Shown here one piece after another: positions 8,437 through 16,371 of a DNA stretch of 64,000 nucleotides. The position numbers were made by a program, and so were the translations under genes. The notes below the pieces were generated by a model. The model did no database searches and was not told the DNA's origin. It saw nothing but the letters and a program-made list of their open reading frames with translations. How positions within the stretch are numbered: the stretch's first letter is position 1; every line of letters begins with the position of its first letter. The stretch is taken from contig NZ_FTMS01000004.1 of the NCBI RefSeq assembly GCF_900156105.1, positions 124,001-188,000 on the forward strand, written 5' to 3'. This DNA comes from Alkalispirochaeta americana. GTDB taxonomy: Bacteria; Spirochaetota; Spirochaetia; DSM-27196; Alkalispirochaetaceae.

Positions 8437-10173
8437 ATGAGCTATGAAGTAACCGCAACGCGTCGCCGCCCCCGAGGGTTTGATCAGCTGATCGGCCAGG
8501 ACTTTGTGGTGGCAACCTTAAAAAACAGTCTTGCTTCGGGCCGAATTGCTCCGGCCTACCTCTTTGCGGGGCCGAGAGGTGTGGGAAAGACCAGCGCAGC
8601 CAGAATTCTTGCCAAAGCCCTGAACTGTCCTGAAGGTCCGGGCGCGGAGGGGTGCGATGGCTGGGAGGGGAGCGAAGAGATCGCCCGGGGAAACTCCCTG
8701 GATGTGATCGAGATCGACGGCGCTTCCAATACCAGCGTAAACGATGTGCGGCAGATCAAGGACGAAGTCCTTTTTGCTCCCAACAGCTCCCGGTACAAGA
8801 TTTATATTATCGATGAGGTTCATATGCTCTCCAACAGCGCTTTCAATGCTCTGTTGAAGACTATAGAAGAACCCCCTCCCTATATAATTTTTATCTTTGC
8901 GACCACGGAAATTCACAAGGTTCCTGCCACGATACGAAGTCGGTGCCAGCAGTTCAACTTCCGTCTCATTCCCCTGGAGGAGATTCGCGATTGTCTGGCC
9001 GCGACGGCTCGCGAGCTGGGCGTCCAGGTGGAGGAAGACGCTCTGGGCTGGATTGCACGCCAGGCCACGGGAAGCCTTCGTGACGCCTACACGCTTTTTG
9101 ATCAAGTTCTTGCCTTTTCTGGCGACGAGGTGACACTGGATCTGATACACCAGAAACTGGGATTGCTGGGGATGGAGCGGCTGAATGCTCTCTTCCAGAC
9201 TGTCGTGAACGGTGACGGCCAGGGTGCTCTTGAAATAGTGGAGGAGGCCCTTCTCGCTGGTGTCTCGGTGGAGCGGTTCATTCTGGACTTGGCCGATTAC
9301 CTGAGAACGCTCTTGCTGATCAAAAACGGAATTGTCCGGGAGGGCATTCTTGGTATCAGTCTGGACCGGGTTCCCCAGGAGGTACGCCAGGGACTCTCCC
9401 GGGAGCAGCTGGAACAGGCCAACGAGATCGTCCTGCAGTTGTATCGGGACGTGCGCTATTCCGTGAACCAGCGCTTTGATCTGGAGCTTGCTGTGAGCAG
9501 GATTTCCCATCTCCGCGCCTATACCACCCCCCAGGAACTGGTTGACCGGATTGAGGCCCTGCAACACGAGCTGATTCATTCCGCGGCCCACCATCTCCGC
9601 ACGGACAATTCGAAGCCTAGCGATGCCCAGGTTTCGGCCGAGACAGCCTCTCCTCCGGAGGAGAGTTCTCCCCCTCCCGGAGAGGATGCTCCCAAAGAGG
9701 AAACCACACCCAGAGCAGAATCAAGGCAGGATGCCTCGGGAAAACCGGAGATTTCCGAAGAAACGGCTCCGGAAGAAGAAATCGATTCTCTTCCCCAAGA
9801 TCAGGACCAGGACTCCCGGGACCTTCCCGTGGAACGGCAGGGAATATCCGAAGAGGAGACCGAGGCCATTATCGCACGGTTCCGGGCAAAGCGAATCAGT
9901 CTTGCGGCGCTCCTGATGAGTGCGCGCTCCTGGAGTCGCAGCGAGGGAAAGCTTGTTTTGGGATTCAGTGATAATTTTGGGGCTCACACGCTGGAGCAGG
10001 ATCGCACGGAGATTCAGGAGGCTGCCCGGGCTGTTCTGGGTGATGCTCTCTTACAGCTTGTGATTGTTGTGCAGGGGATGGAATCAGAAAATGAGACCTC
10101 GGAACCAGTCAATCAGCATCTGGATATGGTGCGACGGGTTTTCCGTGGAGAACTGCTGGAGGAACAGGAATGA
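8437..10173 (+). CDS. dnaX: DNA polymerase III subunit gamma/tau
   Basis: 578 residues. The clamp-loader AAA+ core has Walker A GPRGVGKT (45-52), IIDEVHMLS Walker B, FATTE sensor 1 and IRSRC. The zinc module of bacterial DnaX normally has four Cys (64, 73, 76, 79 in E. coli); here C64 and C73 remain but positions 76 and 79 are Trp and Ser. After domain III comes a Pro/Glu-rich linker (about 390-470) and a tau-like C-terminal region. The start has AGGGG about nine bases upstream, just after the SRP RNA. It overlaps ybaB by 4 bases. Confidence 0.96.
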   Translation: MSYEVTATRRRPRGFDQLIGQDFVVATLKNSLASGRIAPAYLFAGPRGVGKTSAARILAKALNCPEGPGAEGCDGWEGSEEIARGNSLDVIEIDGASNTSVNDVRQIKDEVLFAPNSSRYKIYIIDEVHMLSNSAFNALLKTIEEPPPYIIFIFATTEIHKVPATIRSRCQQFNFRLIPLEEIRDCLAATARELGVQVEEDALGWIARQATGSLRDAYTLFDQVLAFSGDEVTLDLIHQKLGLLGMERLNALFQTVVNGDGQGALEIVEEALLAGVSVERFILDLADYLRTLLLIKNGIVREGILGISLDRVPQEVRQGLSREQLEQANEIVLQLYRDVRYSVNQRFDLELAVSRISHLRAYTTPQELVDRIEALQHELIHSAAHHLRTDNSKPSDAQVSAETASPPEESSPPPGEDAPKEETTPRAESRQDASGKPEISEETAPEEEIDSLPQDQDQDSRDLPVERQGISEEETEAIIARFRAKRISLAALLMSARSWSRSEGKLVLGFSDNFGAHTLEQDRTEIQEAARAVLGDALLQLVIVVQGMESENETSEPVNQHLDMVRRVFRGELLEEQE

Positions 10174-10493
10174 ACCCGATGGACATGTTCAAAAATATGG
10201 GCCAGTTGCAGGAAAAAATGCTGGAAGCCCAGACGAGAATGCGAAGCATTACCGCCACAGGTACGGCTGGCGGTGACATGGTGAAAATTTCCCTGAACGG
10301 TGAGTTTCAGATCCAGCACGTGGAGATATCTCCCGAGGCGGTGGATCCAGAAGATCTCTCGTTACTTCAGGATCTGATCCGGGCTGCACACAATGATGCC
10401 GTAGCAGCGGTGAAGGAACGCCTTCGGGAGGGATTTTCTGATATGGCGGGGGGACTGCCCTTTTCTCCCGATATGTTTGGCGGCGGATCGTAG
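10170..10493 (+). CDS. YbaB/EbfC nucleoid-associated protein
   Basis: 107 residues starting MNPMDMFKNM, with the family's two helical arms around a small sheet (GDMVKISLNGEFQIQHVEIS) and a Gly-rich C-terminus. YbaB/EbfC dimers bind DNA without strong sequence specificity. In many bacteria the gene sits between dnaX and recR, as here. The start overlaps the dnaX stop (ATGA). Confidence 0.95.
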   Translation: MNPMDMFKNMGQLQEKMLEAQTRMRSITATGTAGGDMVKISLNGEFQIQHVEISPEAVDPEDLSLLQDLIRAAHNDAVAAVKERLREGFSDMAGGLPFSPDMFGGGS

Positions 10494-10500
10494 GGAAACC

Positions 10501-11103
10501 ATGAATAGCCTGGAGCGCTTGATTCAGGAGATTTCCCGCCTTCCCGGGTTGGGAAAGAAGAGCGCCACCCGCCTTGCGTACCATCTGCTTTCTGGAGACG
10601 CTGTGGACGCCCAGCGTCTGGGAATACTTCTGCAGGGCCTTCACGAGGCAATACGCCCCTGCTCCCGGTGTGGATCGTTCACCGAGGACGATCCCTGTCC
10701 CCTCTGCAGCGATCGCGGACGCGACCATACCACAATATGCGTGGTGGAGCATCCCCAGGATGTGGCGGTCATGGAGGCAAGTCGTGAGTTCCAGGGGGTC
10801 TACCATGTTTTGGGGGGGGTGATTGCCCCCATTGAGGGAGTTGGCCCCGGTGATCTGACCATAGGAGCTCTTCTTCGAAGGGCTCGGGACGAGAAGGTTC
10901 GGGAGGTGATCATTGCCACCAACCCCACCGTGGAGGGCGACACGACCGCTTTGTACGTGGCACAGCAGTTGAGAGAGCTCACAAAGGTGTCCGTGACACG
11001 GCTGGCCCTGGGGCTTCCTGTGGGGGCAGACCTGGAATACGCCGATCGCCTGACTCTGGCCCGGAGTTTGCGGGGCCGCACTCTCCTTGGAGAGGACACC
11101 TGA
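10501..11103 (+). CDS. recR: Recombination protein RecR
   Basis: 200 residues from the ATG at 10501, behind TAGGGAAACC. An upstream in-frame TTG at 10477 would overlap ybaB and is unlikely. It has the N-terminal helix-hairpin-helix LPGLGKKSATRLAYHLL, a C4 zinc finger (CSRCGSF...CPLC), a TOPRIM domain (CVVEHPQDV) and a C-terminal Walker-like segment ATNPTVEGDTTALY. RecR acts with RecO in RecF-pathway gap repair. Confidence 0.97.
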   Translation: MNSLERLIQEISRLPGLGKKSATRLAYHLLSGDAVDAQRLGILLQGLHEAIRPCSRCGSFTEDDPCPLCSDRGRDHTTICVVEHPQDVAVMEASREFQGVYHVLGGVIAPIEGVGPGDLTIGALLRRARDEKVREVIIATNPTVEGDTTALYVAQQLRELTKVSVTRLALGLPVGADLEYADRLTLARSLRGRTLLGEDT

Positions 11104-11384
11104 AAATGGCCCTGCAAGAAAAAAGCCAGGAAAATTGCGATTTATGAAAAAAACGCTTGCCAAACTATTGAAAAGGAACCACAATGCAGTTGGTACCGGC
11201 TGTAGGATGGATCGGATGGATACGTTGACCTGCCTTGTTTCAGATAAACTCCCCTACCGACTGATCACGACGGACCGATTATTTTATTGAAGGGGTGGAT
11301 AGTAGTCCCCGGCGTGCCTCAGACGCAGTTCGTCGTGAGAATCAACCGGATTCAGTTACTGTTCTCCCAGGAGGAAGGATCCAA

Positions 11385-11735
11385 ATGTCCAAGACATTGT
11401 ATGTAGGCAACCTGAGTTTCCGCACCGAAGAAGAAGGGTTGCGAGCCGCATTCGCCAACTTTGGCACTGTGACCGACGCACGAATCGTGATGGACCGTGA
11501 TACCGGTCGGAGCCGCGGTTTCGGATTTGTAGAGATGGAAGATGATAGCGCTGCCGATTCTGCCATCGAGCAGTTGAACGGCTCAGACCTGGACGGTCGG
11601 CCCCTGCGCGTAAACGAAGCTCAGCCCCGCACTGAGGGTCGCCGTGGCGGCGGCGGTGGTGGCGGCTACGGTGGCGGCGGTGGTGGTGGTCGTGGCGGCT
11701 ACGGCGGTGGTCGTGGCGGTTATGGCGATTACTGA
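11385..11735 (+). CDS. RRM RNA-binding protein with glycine-rich tail
   Basis: 116 residues from the ATG at 11385, behind an excellent CAGGAGGAAGGATCCAA. One RRM fills residues 2-80, with RNP2 LYVGNL and RNP1 RGFGFVEM. The last 30 residues are Gly/Arg/Tyr repeats resembling RGG/GYGG tails of eukaryotic and cyanobacterial Rbp proteins. Bacterial relatives are often cold-induced RNA-binding proteins. The gene is preceded by 281 bases without a gene (11104-11384) in which I see no clear promoter or hairpin; a long regulatory leader is possible. Confidence 0.92.
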   Translation: MSKTLYVGNLSFRTEEEGLRAAFANFGTVTDARIVMDRDTGRSRGFGFVEMEDDSAADSAIEQLNGSDLDGRPLRVNEAQPRTEGRRGGGGGGGYGGGGGGGRGGYGGGRGGYGDY

Positions 11736-11740
11736 GCTGA

Positions 11741-11962
11741 ATGGCGCGTAATAACTATAGCGGGGAAAAACGCCGCCGTGAGCTGAATAAAAAACGGAAG
11801 CAAGAGCGGAAGAAACGCGAGAAAGCCGAGCGGGTCGAGACCGGGGCTGAGGATACTTCGTATCTGGAGTATCTGAATCCAGGAGGTCCTCAGGATGACC
11901 GCTTCATCGGAGACGATGAAGAGGGCGAAGAGGATGACCAGGAGTCGTCGGACGAGACCTGA
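11741..11962 (+). CDS. Small highly charged conserved protein
   Basis: 73 residues starting five bases after the RNA-binding protein stop. The N-terminal half is Lys/Arg-rich (EKRRRELNKKRKQERKKREK) and probably helical. The C-terminal half is Asp/Glu-rich. The opening MARNNYS-EKR resembles, from memory, short uncharacterised proteins next to RRM genes in other bacteria. No function is assigned. The tight spacing and shared terminator suggest it works with, or binds RNA alongside, the RRM protein. No clear ribosome site of its own is visible, so translation may be coupled. Confidence 0.7.
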   Translation: MARNNYSGEKRRRELNKKRKQERKKREKAERVETGAEDTSYLEYLNPGGPQDDRFIGDDEEGEEDDQESSDET

Positions 11963-12002
11963 CGCAGGCTGGACCGGGGGAGACCTCGGTCCTTGTTTCC
12001 AG

Positions 12003-12047
12003 CCGCCGGTGGGGAGCTCTTTTGCTCCCAAACCGGCGGTTTTTTTT
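12003..12047 (+). terminator. Intrinsic terminator after the RNA-binding gene pair
   Basis: CCGCCGGT (12003-12010) pairs with ACCGGCGG (12032-12039), with an inner GGGAGC/GCTCCC stem, followed by eight T (12040-12047). Confidence 0.9.
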
Positions 12048-12077
12048 GTGCATTTGATTTCTCCGTTCAGGATCATT

Positions 12078-12106
12078 TTGGTAGCAGGGTGTATCTGTGG
12101 TAAAAT
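12078..12106 (+). promoter_or_regulatory. Promoter giving a near-leaderless acetyltransferase mRNA
   Basis: -35 TTGGTA (12078-12083), 17-base spacer, -10 TAAAAT (12101-12106). Eight bases separate the -10 from the ATG at 12115, so transcription should begin at or next to the start codon. Confidence 0.6.
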
Positions 12107-12114
12107 CCCTGCCC

Positions 12115-12663
12115 ATGGATATAGCGATTCAGTCTTTGAGTACGGTGCAGACTGATCTTCGGCAAAAACTCTCTCAGGGTGCGCAGAAGATCTTTTGGGA
12201 TACCGCCGAAGTGAAAAACTTTCCTTCCGAAGCGGAACGGCAAGTCTTCATCTACAAATACTTTTCATACTATCTGGAAACAAACCCGGACCTCTTTATC
12301 TGTGCCTTTTTGGGAGAGCAGGTGTACGGCTATATTTGCGGTGTGGCTGATACGCGAAAACACCGGGAGTTATACCACTGTGCCGATCACATACCCATCT
12401 TCGATGATCTCTATGAGGAGTATCCAGCCCACCTGCATATTAACCTGGCAGCCGAGAGCCGGGGCATGGGTCTTGGCGGCCGACTGGTTGCAGCGCTGGA
12501 AAAGGTTCTTCGCCGTGAAACGGAGGCCTGCGGTTTACACCTTGTTACCAGCGAAGGGGCGCGGAACGTGGGGTTCTATCGGAAAAATGGTTTCACCCGG
12601 GAGGTTTCCCGGGGTATTTTGCCCGAAGAACCGCGGATGCTCTTTATGGGAAAGCGACTCTAG
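12115..12663 (+). CDS. GNAT family N-acetyltransferase
   Basis: 182 residues from the ATG at 12115. A GTG at 12097 is open in frame but sits inside the promoter spacer. The acetyl-CoA binding motif is RGMGLGGRLVAAL, preceded by HLHINLAAE and followed by the beta-strand LHLVTSEGARNVGFYRKNGF typical of GNAT motif A/B. The substrate is unknown. The next gene starts 15 bases after the stop with its own -10 element. Confidence 0.85.
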   Translation: MDIAIQSLSTVQTDLRQKLSQGAQKIFWDTAEVKNFPSEAERQVFIYKYFSYYLETNPDLFICAFLGEQVYGYICGVADTRKHRELYHCADHIPIFDDLYEEYPAHLHINLAAESRGMGLGGRLVAALEKVLRRETEACGLHLVTSEGARNVGFYRKNGFTREVSRGILPEEPRMLFMGKRL

Positions 12664-12678
12664 CCTATACTGGGAAAT

Positions 12679-13692
12679 ATGGTCTCAGTCTTTGGCATTG
12701 GAAATCCCCTGATTGATCTGGTCTTTCGAGCCTCCGATCAGGATCTGTCGGCCCTTGGTCTGGATAAGGGAATCATGCATCTGGTTTCACAATCGCGGCA
12801 GGAAGAGATTCTGCGCTATTTTACGGGATCCCTGCCGGAGTATCGTCCCGGCGGATCCGCTCCAAACACGCTTGTTGCCCTGGCGGGGCTGGGTGTTTCT
12901 GCTGTAGTCGCCGGAAAGATCGGAAACGATTCCTTTGGCGAGATTTATCAGCAGCAGGTTGCATCCTGCGGAATAACATCACGGCTTGTTGAGGGAGTCG
13001 GCCCCACGGGATCCAGCATCATTCTGGTGACGCCCGACGGCGAACGCACCATGAATACGCATCTGGGAATGTGCCAGAGTTTTTCTGTTGCCGATCTGGA
13101 TGAAGCTCTTCTGAAACGTTCTGCCCTTGATGGAGGGTACCTCTATTTTACCGGCTACATGTGGGACACAGAATCCCAGAAGGCAGCAATCCGTCGGGCC
13201 ATAGAGATCTCCCGGGATGCCGGGGGCAAGGTGGTTTTTGATCTGGCCGATCCCTTTGCAGTTGAACGGTACCGTGAAGATTTCCTCAATCTTCTGGAGC
13301 ATCATGTCGATGTTGTTTTTGCAAACCGACGGGAAGCAGAGATCCTCCTGGGAAACGCAGCTGGAAAGGGTGATCCTCGGGAGATGGTGCAAAGTATTGC
13401 ACAAATGGTTTCTGTAGCTGCTTTGAAAGTGGGAAAAGAGGGATCCTTTGTAGCGGATTCGCAGATTCGGAAAATAGACGCCCGGGTTGTGAAGGCTCTG
13501 GATACAACCGGGGCCGGTGATATGTACGCAGCGGGTTTTCTTGCCGGTCTGGTCGCTGGAGCAGATCCCGGGCAGTGCGGGGAGATTGCCGGATATCTGG
13601 CGGAAGAGGTGATTCAGCGCGTGGGGGCTCAGTTCGGCATCGATGAAATGCGGACTCTCCGAAGCTCTTTACCGGGATTTCTCTCTCTGTGA
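12679..13692 (+). CDS. PfkB family carbohydrate/nucleoside kinase
   Basis: 337 residues of the ribokinase fold: N-terminal GGSAPNT (58-64) and GKIGNDSFG, and the C-terminal DTTGAGD (275-281) carrying the anion hole and catalytic Asp281. The arrangement resembles adenosine kinase-like and 2-keto-3-deoxygluconate kinase-like members; substrate is uncertain. The hexamer TATACT (12666-12671) ends seven bases before the ATG and there is no ribosome site, so the mRNA may be leaderless. Confidence 0.88.
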   Translation: MVSVFGIGNPLIDLVFRASDQDLSALGLDKGIMHLVSQSRQEEILRYFTGSLPEYRPGGSAPNTLVALAGLGVSAVVAGKIGNDSFGEIYQQQVASCGITSRLVEGVGPTGSSIILVTPDGERTMNTHLGMCQSFSVADLDEALLKRSALDGGYLYFTGYMWDTESQKAAIRRAIEISRDAGGKVVFDLADPFAVERYREDFLNLLEHHVDVVFANRREAEILLGNAAGKGDPREMVQSIAQMVSVAALKVGKEGSFVADSQIRKIDARVVKALDTTGAGDMYAAGFLAGLVAGADPGQCGEIAGYLAEEVIQRVGAQFGIDEMRTLRSSLPGFLSL

Positions 13693-13804
13693 GCTGTCCC
13701 GCCATGCGCCGCCTCTTTGATAGTTCGGTGCTCCAGCTCCAGCGGGGAGCTTCATCATGGATTCCGACCGGTTAGCAGGTAAAACAGGTGAAGAAGGAAA
13801 GATA

Positions 13805-14164
13805 ATGTCAGACGAATCATCGTTGCTCGTGTTTGATTACGAAGGATTTTTTGTGAGGGTCATGGCTGACCAGGAGCTGGCCAGGATGATTGCTTCAGCT
13901 TTTCTGCAAGACACGCCTGGATTGATCCAGAAGATGGTGGAAGCTCTGGAGAGGGATGATTACGAGACGATCCTGCGCCAGGCCCACACGATCAAAGGTG
14001 CCTCTGCCAATGTGGGCGGTCAGGTTCTGTGCTACGTTGCCCAGGAACTGGAGCACAGCGCTCGAAAGGCCCGGCACGACGACTGTGTGACCGCTCTGTG
14101 CGAGCTCCAGGACGCCTGGACTGCCCTGGACAAGGAAATCCGCAAAAACCTGGACCTTTCCTGA
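13805..14164 (+). CDS. Stand-alone Hpt phosphotransfer protein
   Basis: 119 residues from the ATG at 13805 with GAAGGAA upstream. An in-frame ATG at 13757 would add 16 residues and also has a GGGGAG; the choice is not certain. The phospho-accepting His lies in HTIKGASANVGG, the Hpt hallmark, in a four-helix bundle. It would relay phosphate between a hybrid kinase and a response regulator. No kinase is adjacent; the HisKA_2 kinase at 43.6-45.1 kb is a distant candidate. Confidence 0.85.
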   Translation: MSDESSLLVFDYEGFFVRVMADQELARMIASAFLQDTPGLIQKMVEALERDDYETILRQAHTIKGASANVGGQVLCYVAQELEHSARKARHDDCVTALCELQDAWTALDKEIRKNLDLS

Positions 14165-14180
14165 CGATATCCCGGGAGCG

Positions 14181-15677
14181 CTAGAGATAGTCGAGCCAGT
14201 TGCTCCCGTCGTGATATTCTTCAACCAGGGTTGTTCGGGTTTTTCCTGTGTAGACCGCAAGAAGGACGTGGATCTCTTCTTTGAGTACCGCCACGGCGTT
14301 ATCGATCAGGTCCGGCCGATAGCCGCGGTCACCCAGGGCAAGGACCTGATTGAGACAGATGATTCTTCCCAGGGCTCGACCCAAGGCAACGCGTTTTCTC
14401 TGATCCATTGCAGGAGATGGCGAGAAATTGAGAACCTGTCCAAGGTCGGGAGTAGCAGCGGCGGTGAGCGGGTAGGTTCCCAGAAAACGACCCAATTGGT
14501 GTTCTCCCGATTTTTTCAGCGCTTTAAGTATCGCCTCGGTTATCTGATGGTAGAGAATATCGTTGGATCCTTCGAAAATCTGGAAGGGCCGGCTGTCCAC
14601 CAGGGCCTGCCCGGCGATGTGATCCTTGCGGTAGCCTGTTGCGCCGAAGAGTTGCAGTAATGACTGGGCTCCCTGCTGCATCATATCGGTGACGACGGTT
14701 TTCACGGCGTTTGCGGCGATCCCGTCGGAAGAGCAGTCTCTGCTCACCGAGGCCGCTTGGGAGCTATAGACGCACAGAGCGGCAGCGGTGGTATGGAAGG
14801 CCTGGATCTCTGCCAGCCTGTCTTGCACCTGATCGTACTGCATGAGCGACCGGCCTCCTACCTGACGGTTTCGGGTATGGAGGATTGCCTCGTCCAGGAG
14901 CCTGTGGAGGAATCCCAGTGCCATACCGGGAAATTGCAGGCGACTGCGGTGGAGAAGATCCAGAAGCATGACCAGTCCGCTTCCCGGTGAATGAAGGCGG
15001 TGGGATTCGGGTACCACCGTATCGAGGTGGTTTCTTCCGTAGGGTATCATGGACAGACCCAGGTTGTTATAGCGTTCTTCCACGGTGATTCCCCCGAAAG
15101 ACCGTTCCCAGACAAAAAAGCTGATACTCCGTTCCAGATCTCCCCGGGGGGTCTCGCCGCGGGCTGTGAGAAGCCAGAAGTCAGCTTGCCCGGTGAGCCC
15201 GCCCCAGTGCTTTGTTCCCTGAATCCGGAATCCTTCACCTTCACGGCGGAAGCGGGTCTGCATCTGAAGCGCCTCGGACCCGAAGAGCGGTTCGGTGATC
15301 ATGAGCCCGCCCAAAACAGGTTGGGTCATGAAGCGGGAAAAGACCGATTGCTGAACCTCCGGGGGACCATATTTGGAGAGGGGCTGCAGAAAAAGAGCTC
15401 CGTTTATTCCCAGGGTAAGCGAAAGAGGTAGTGAGTGGTACGATGCGGTCTCCAGCATGGCCAGCGTTTCTGATACCTTCTGGTCCCGCCCTCCGAAGCG
15501 AGAGGGAACGAAGACCGAGAGGGGATTCGTTTCCAGTACTGCTTCAATAAACCCCTCTGGCATGCCTGGGGAGAGGACACTTTTTCCGGTATAGGTGGTG
15601 GAGAAGAGCTTCTCCAGGCGGCTTTCAAAGCGGCTGATGAACTCGTGAAACGATTCGGGCGAATTGAGGCTACTCAT
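14181..15677 (-). CDS. Acyl-CoA dehydrogenase-like flavoprotein
   Basis: 498 residues. FAD/substrate-binding middle domain motifs GLMITEPLFGSEA and GTKHWGGLTGQADFWLL are typical of acyl-CoA dehydrogenases, as is the C-terminal FEGSNDILY holding the likely catalytic Glu. No electron-transfer flavoprotein genes lie nearby, which is odd for a beta-oxidation enzyme, so the true substrate may differ. A consensus -10 TATAAT lies 14 bases before the ATG. The gene ends convergently with hpt. Confidence 0.85.
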   Translation of the reverse strand: MSSLNSPESFHEFISRFESRLEKLFSTTYTGKSVLSPGMPEGFIEAVLETNPLSVFVPSRFGGRDQKVSETLAMLETASYHSLPLSLTLGINGALFLQPLSKYGPPEVQQSVFSRFMTQPVLGGLMITEPLFGSEALQMQTRFRREGEGFRIQGTKHWGGLTGQADFWLLTARGETPRGDLERSISFFVWERSFGGITVEERYNNLGLSMIPYGRNHLDTVVPESHRLHSPGSGLVMLLDLLHRSRLQFPGMALGFLHRLLDEAILHTRNRQVGGRSLMQYDQVQDRLAEIQAFHTTAAALCVYSSQAASVSRDCSSDGIAANAVKTVVTDMMQQGAQSLLQLFGATGYRKDHIAGQALVDSRPFQIFEGSNDILYHQITEAILKALKKSGEHQLGRFLGTYPLTAAATPDLGQVLNFSPSPAMDQRKRVALGRALGRIICLNQVLALGDRGYRPDLIDNAVAVLKEEIHVLLAVYTGKTRTTLVEEYHDGSNWLDYL

Positions 15678-15691
15678 GAATCACATAATAC

Positions 15692-15697
15692 ATTATA
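15692..15697 (-). promoter_or_regulatory. -10 element of the acyl-CoA dehydrogenase gene
   Basis: A perfect TATAAT on the minus strand 14 bases before the ATG at 15677. The best -35 at 17 bases is only TTCATT. The predicted leader is about 8 bases and lacks a ribosome site. Confidence 0.5.
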
Positions 15698-15722
15698 AAA
15701 ACGATAAGGTAAAGAATGAAAG

Positions 15723-15766
15723 GGCTCTTTCCGGTGCCGGGGTGGTTCACCGGCCCGGAAGGAGCC
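15723..15766 (-). terminator. Long hairpin after rnk-like gene
   Basis: Three-part stem: GGCTC/GAGCC, TTCCGG/CCGGAA and GCCGG/CCGGC with one-base interruptions. On the minus strand it is followed by CTTTCATTCTTT, a weak U-rich tract. It lies 45 bases after the rnk-like stop codon. Confidence 0.6.
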
Positions 15767-15810
15767 TCGTCGGGCCGGATATCTGCCATCCGGGAACCGA
15801 CGCTGGCGTC

Positions 15811-16200
15811 TTAATGGGTGACCGAGAGAATCTCCACAACCCAGGTGGTATCGGGAGCCTGGCATTGTACTTTGGTTCCTGCAGACTCGCCGATCAGCGC
15901 GGCACCCAGGGGTGCCAGAACCGATATGTTTCGCTTTTCTGCATCAGCCTCGACAGGAAAGACAAGGCGTGCTTTCTCGGTGGTCCCGGAAAGGGGGTTG
16001 TGGTATTCAACGGTAGATCCCATGCCCACAATATTTTCGGGAATATGACCCTCGGGGACAATCACTGCATCTGATAACTCGGCCAGGAGTGTCTTCAGGT
16101 GGAGTGCTTTGAGATTGCCCTTGGATTTCATCGATTTGAGAATTCCCGTGAGTTTTTGATGCTCAGTACTCGAAAGATGAATGTTCTTGGTTGTAGTCAT
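15811..16200 (-). CDS. Rnk/GreA-GreB C-terminal domain protein
   Basis: 129 residues from the ATG at 16200, behind AAGGAGGATCCGC. The protein is a Rnk-type (nucleoside diphosphate kinase regulator) member of the GreA/GreB superfamily: a short N-terminal helical part, then the FKBP-like C-terminal domain (GSTVEYHNPLSG...ISVLAPLGAALIGESAG). Relatives bind RNA polymerase near the secondary channel. An intrinsic terminator lies in its leader. Confidence 0.85.
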   Translation of the reverse strand: MTTTKNIHLSSTEHQKLTGILKSMKSKGNLKALHLKTLLAELSDAVIVPEGHIPENIVGMGSTVEYHNPLSGTTEKARLVFPVEADAEKRNISVLAPLGAALIGESAGTKVQCQAPDTTWVVEILSVTH

Positions 16201-16229
16201 GCGGATCCTCCTTGATGTCCGTAGAATGG

Positions 16230-16257
16230 AAAAAAGCCGATCGCCGTAGCGATCGGC
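16230..16257 (-). terminator. Intrinsic terminator/attenuator in the rnk-like leader
   Basis: Minus-strand stem GCCGATCGC/GCGATCGGC, nine perfect pairs closed by a UACG tetraloop, followed directly by six U. It lies between the rnk promoter (16295-16323) and its ribosome site (about 16203-16213). It could attenuate rnk, end a small RNA of about 60 bases, or stop read-through from the LuxR-type gene. Confidence 0.85.
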
Positions 16258-16294
16258 TCCCTTGGGCGCGGACAATGAGCTGGTAACCGATGAT

Positions 16295-16323
16295 AGTGTA
16301 GGTCCGGAACGGCACCCCTTCAA
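16295..16323 (-). promoter_or_regulatory. Promoter of the rnk-like gene
   Basis: Minus strand -35 TTGAAG (16323-16318), 17-base spacer, -10 TACACT (16300-16295). Start of transcription is predicted near 16288, giving an 88-base leader that contains the terminator hairpin. Confidence 0.65.
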
Positions 16324-16328
16324 CCAGC

Positions 16329-16371
16329 AATAACCTTGTACGATCAGTGCATGTTATATACAAGGTTATTT
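16329..16371. repeat. 12-bp inverted repeat at the LuxR gene end
   Basis: AATAACCTTGTA and TACAAGGTTATT flank about 18 bases and straddle the LuxR-type stop codon, just upstream of the rnk promoter. No T-run follows. It may be a protein-binding site or a transcript-end hairpin. Confidence 0.5.
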
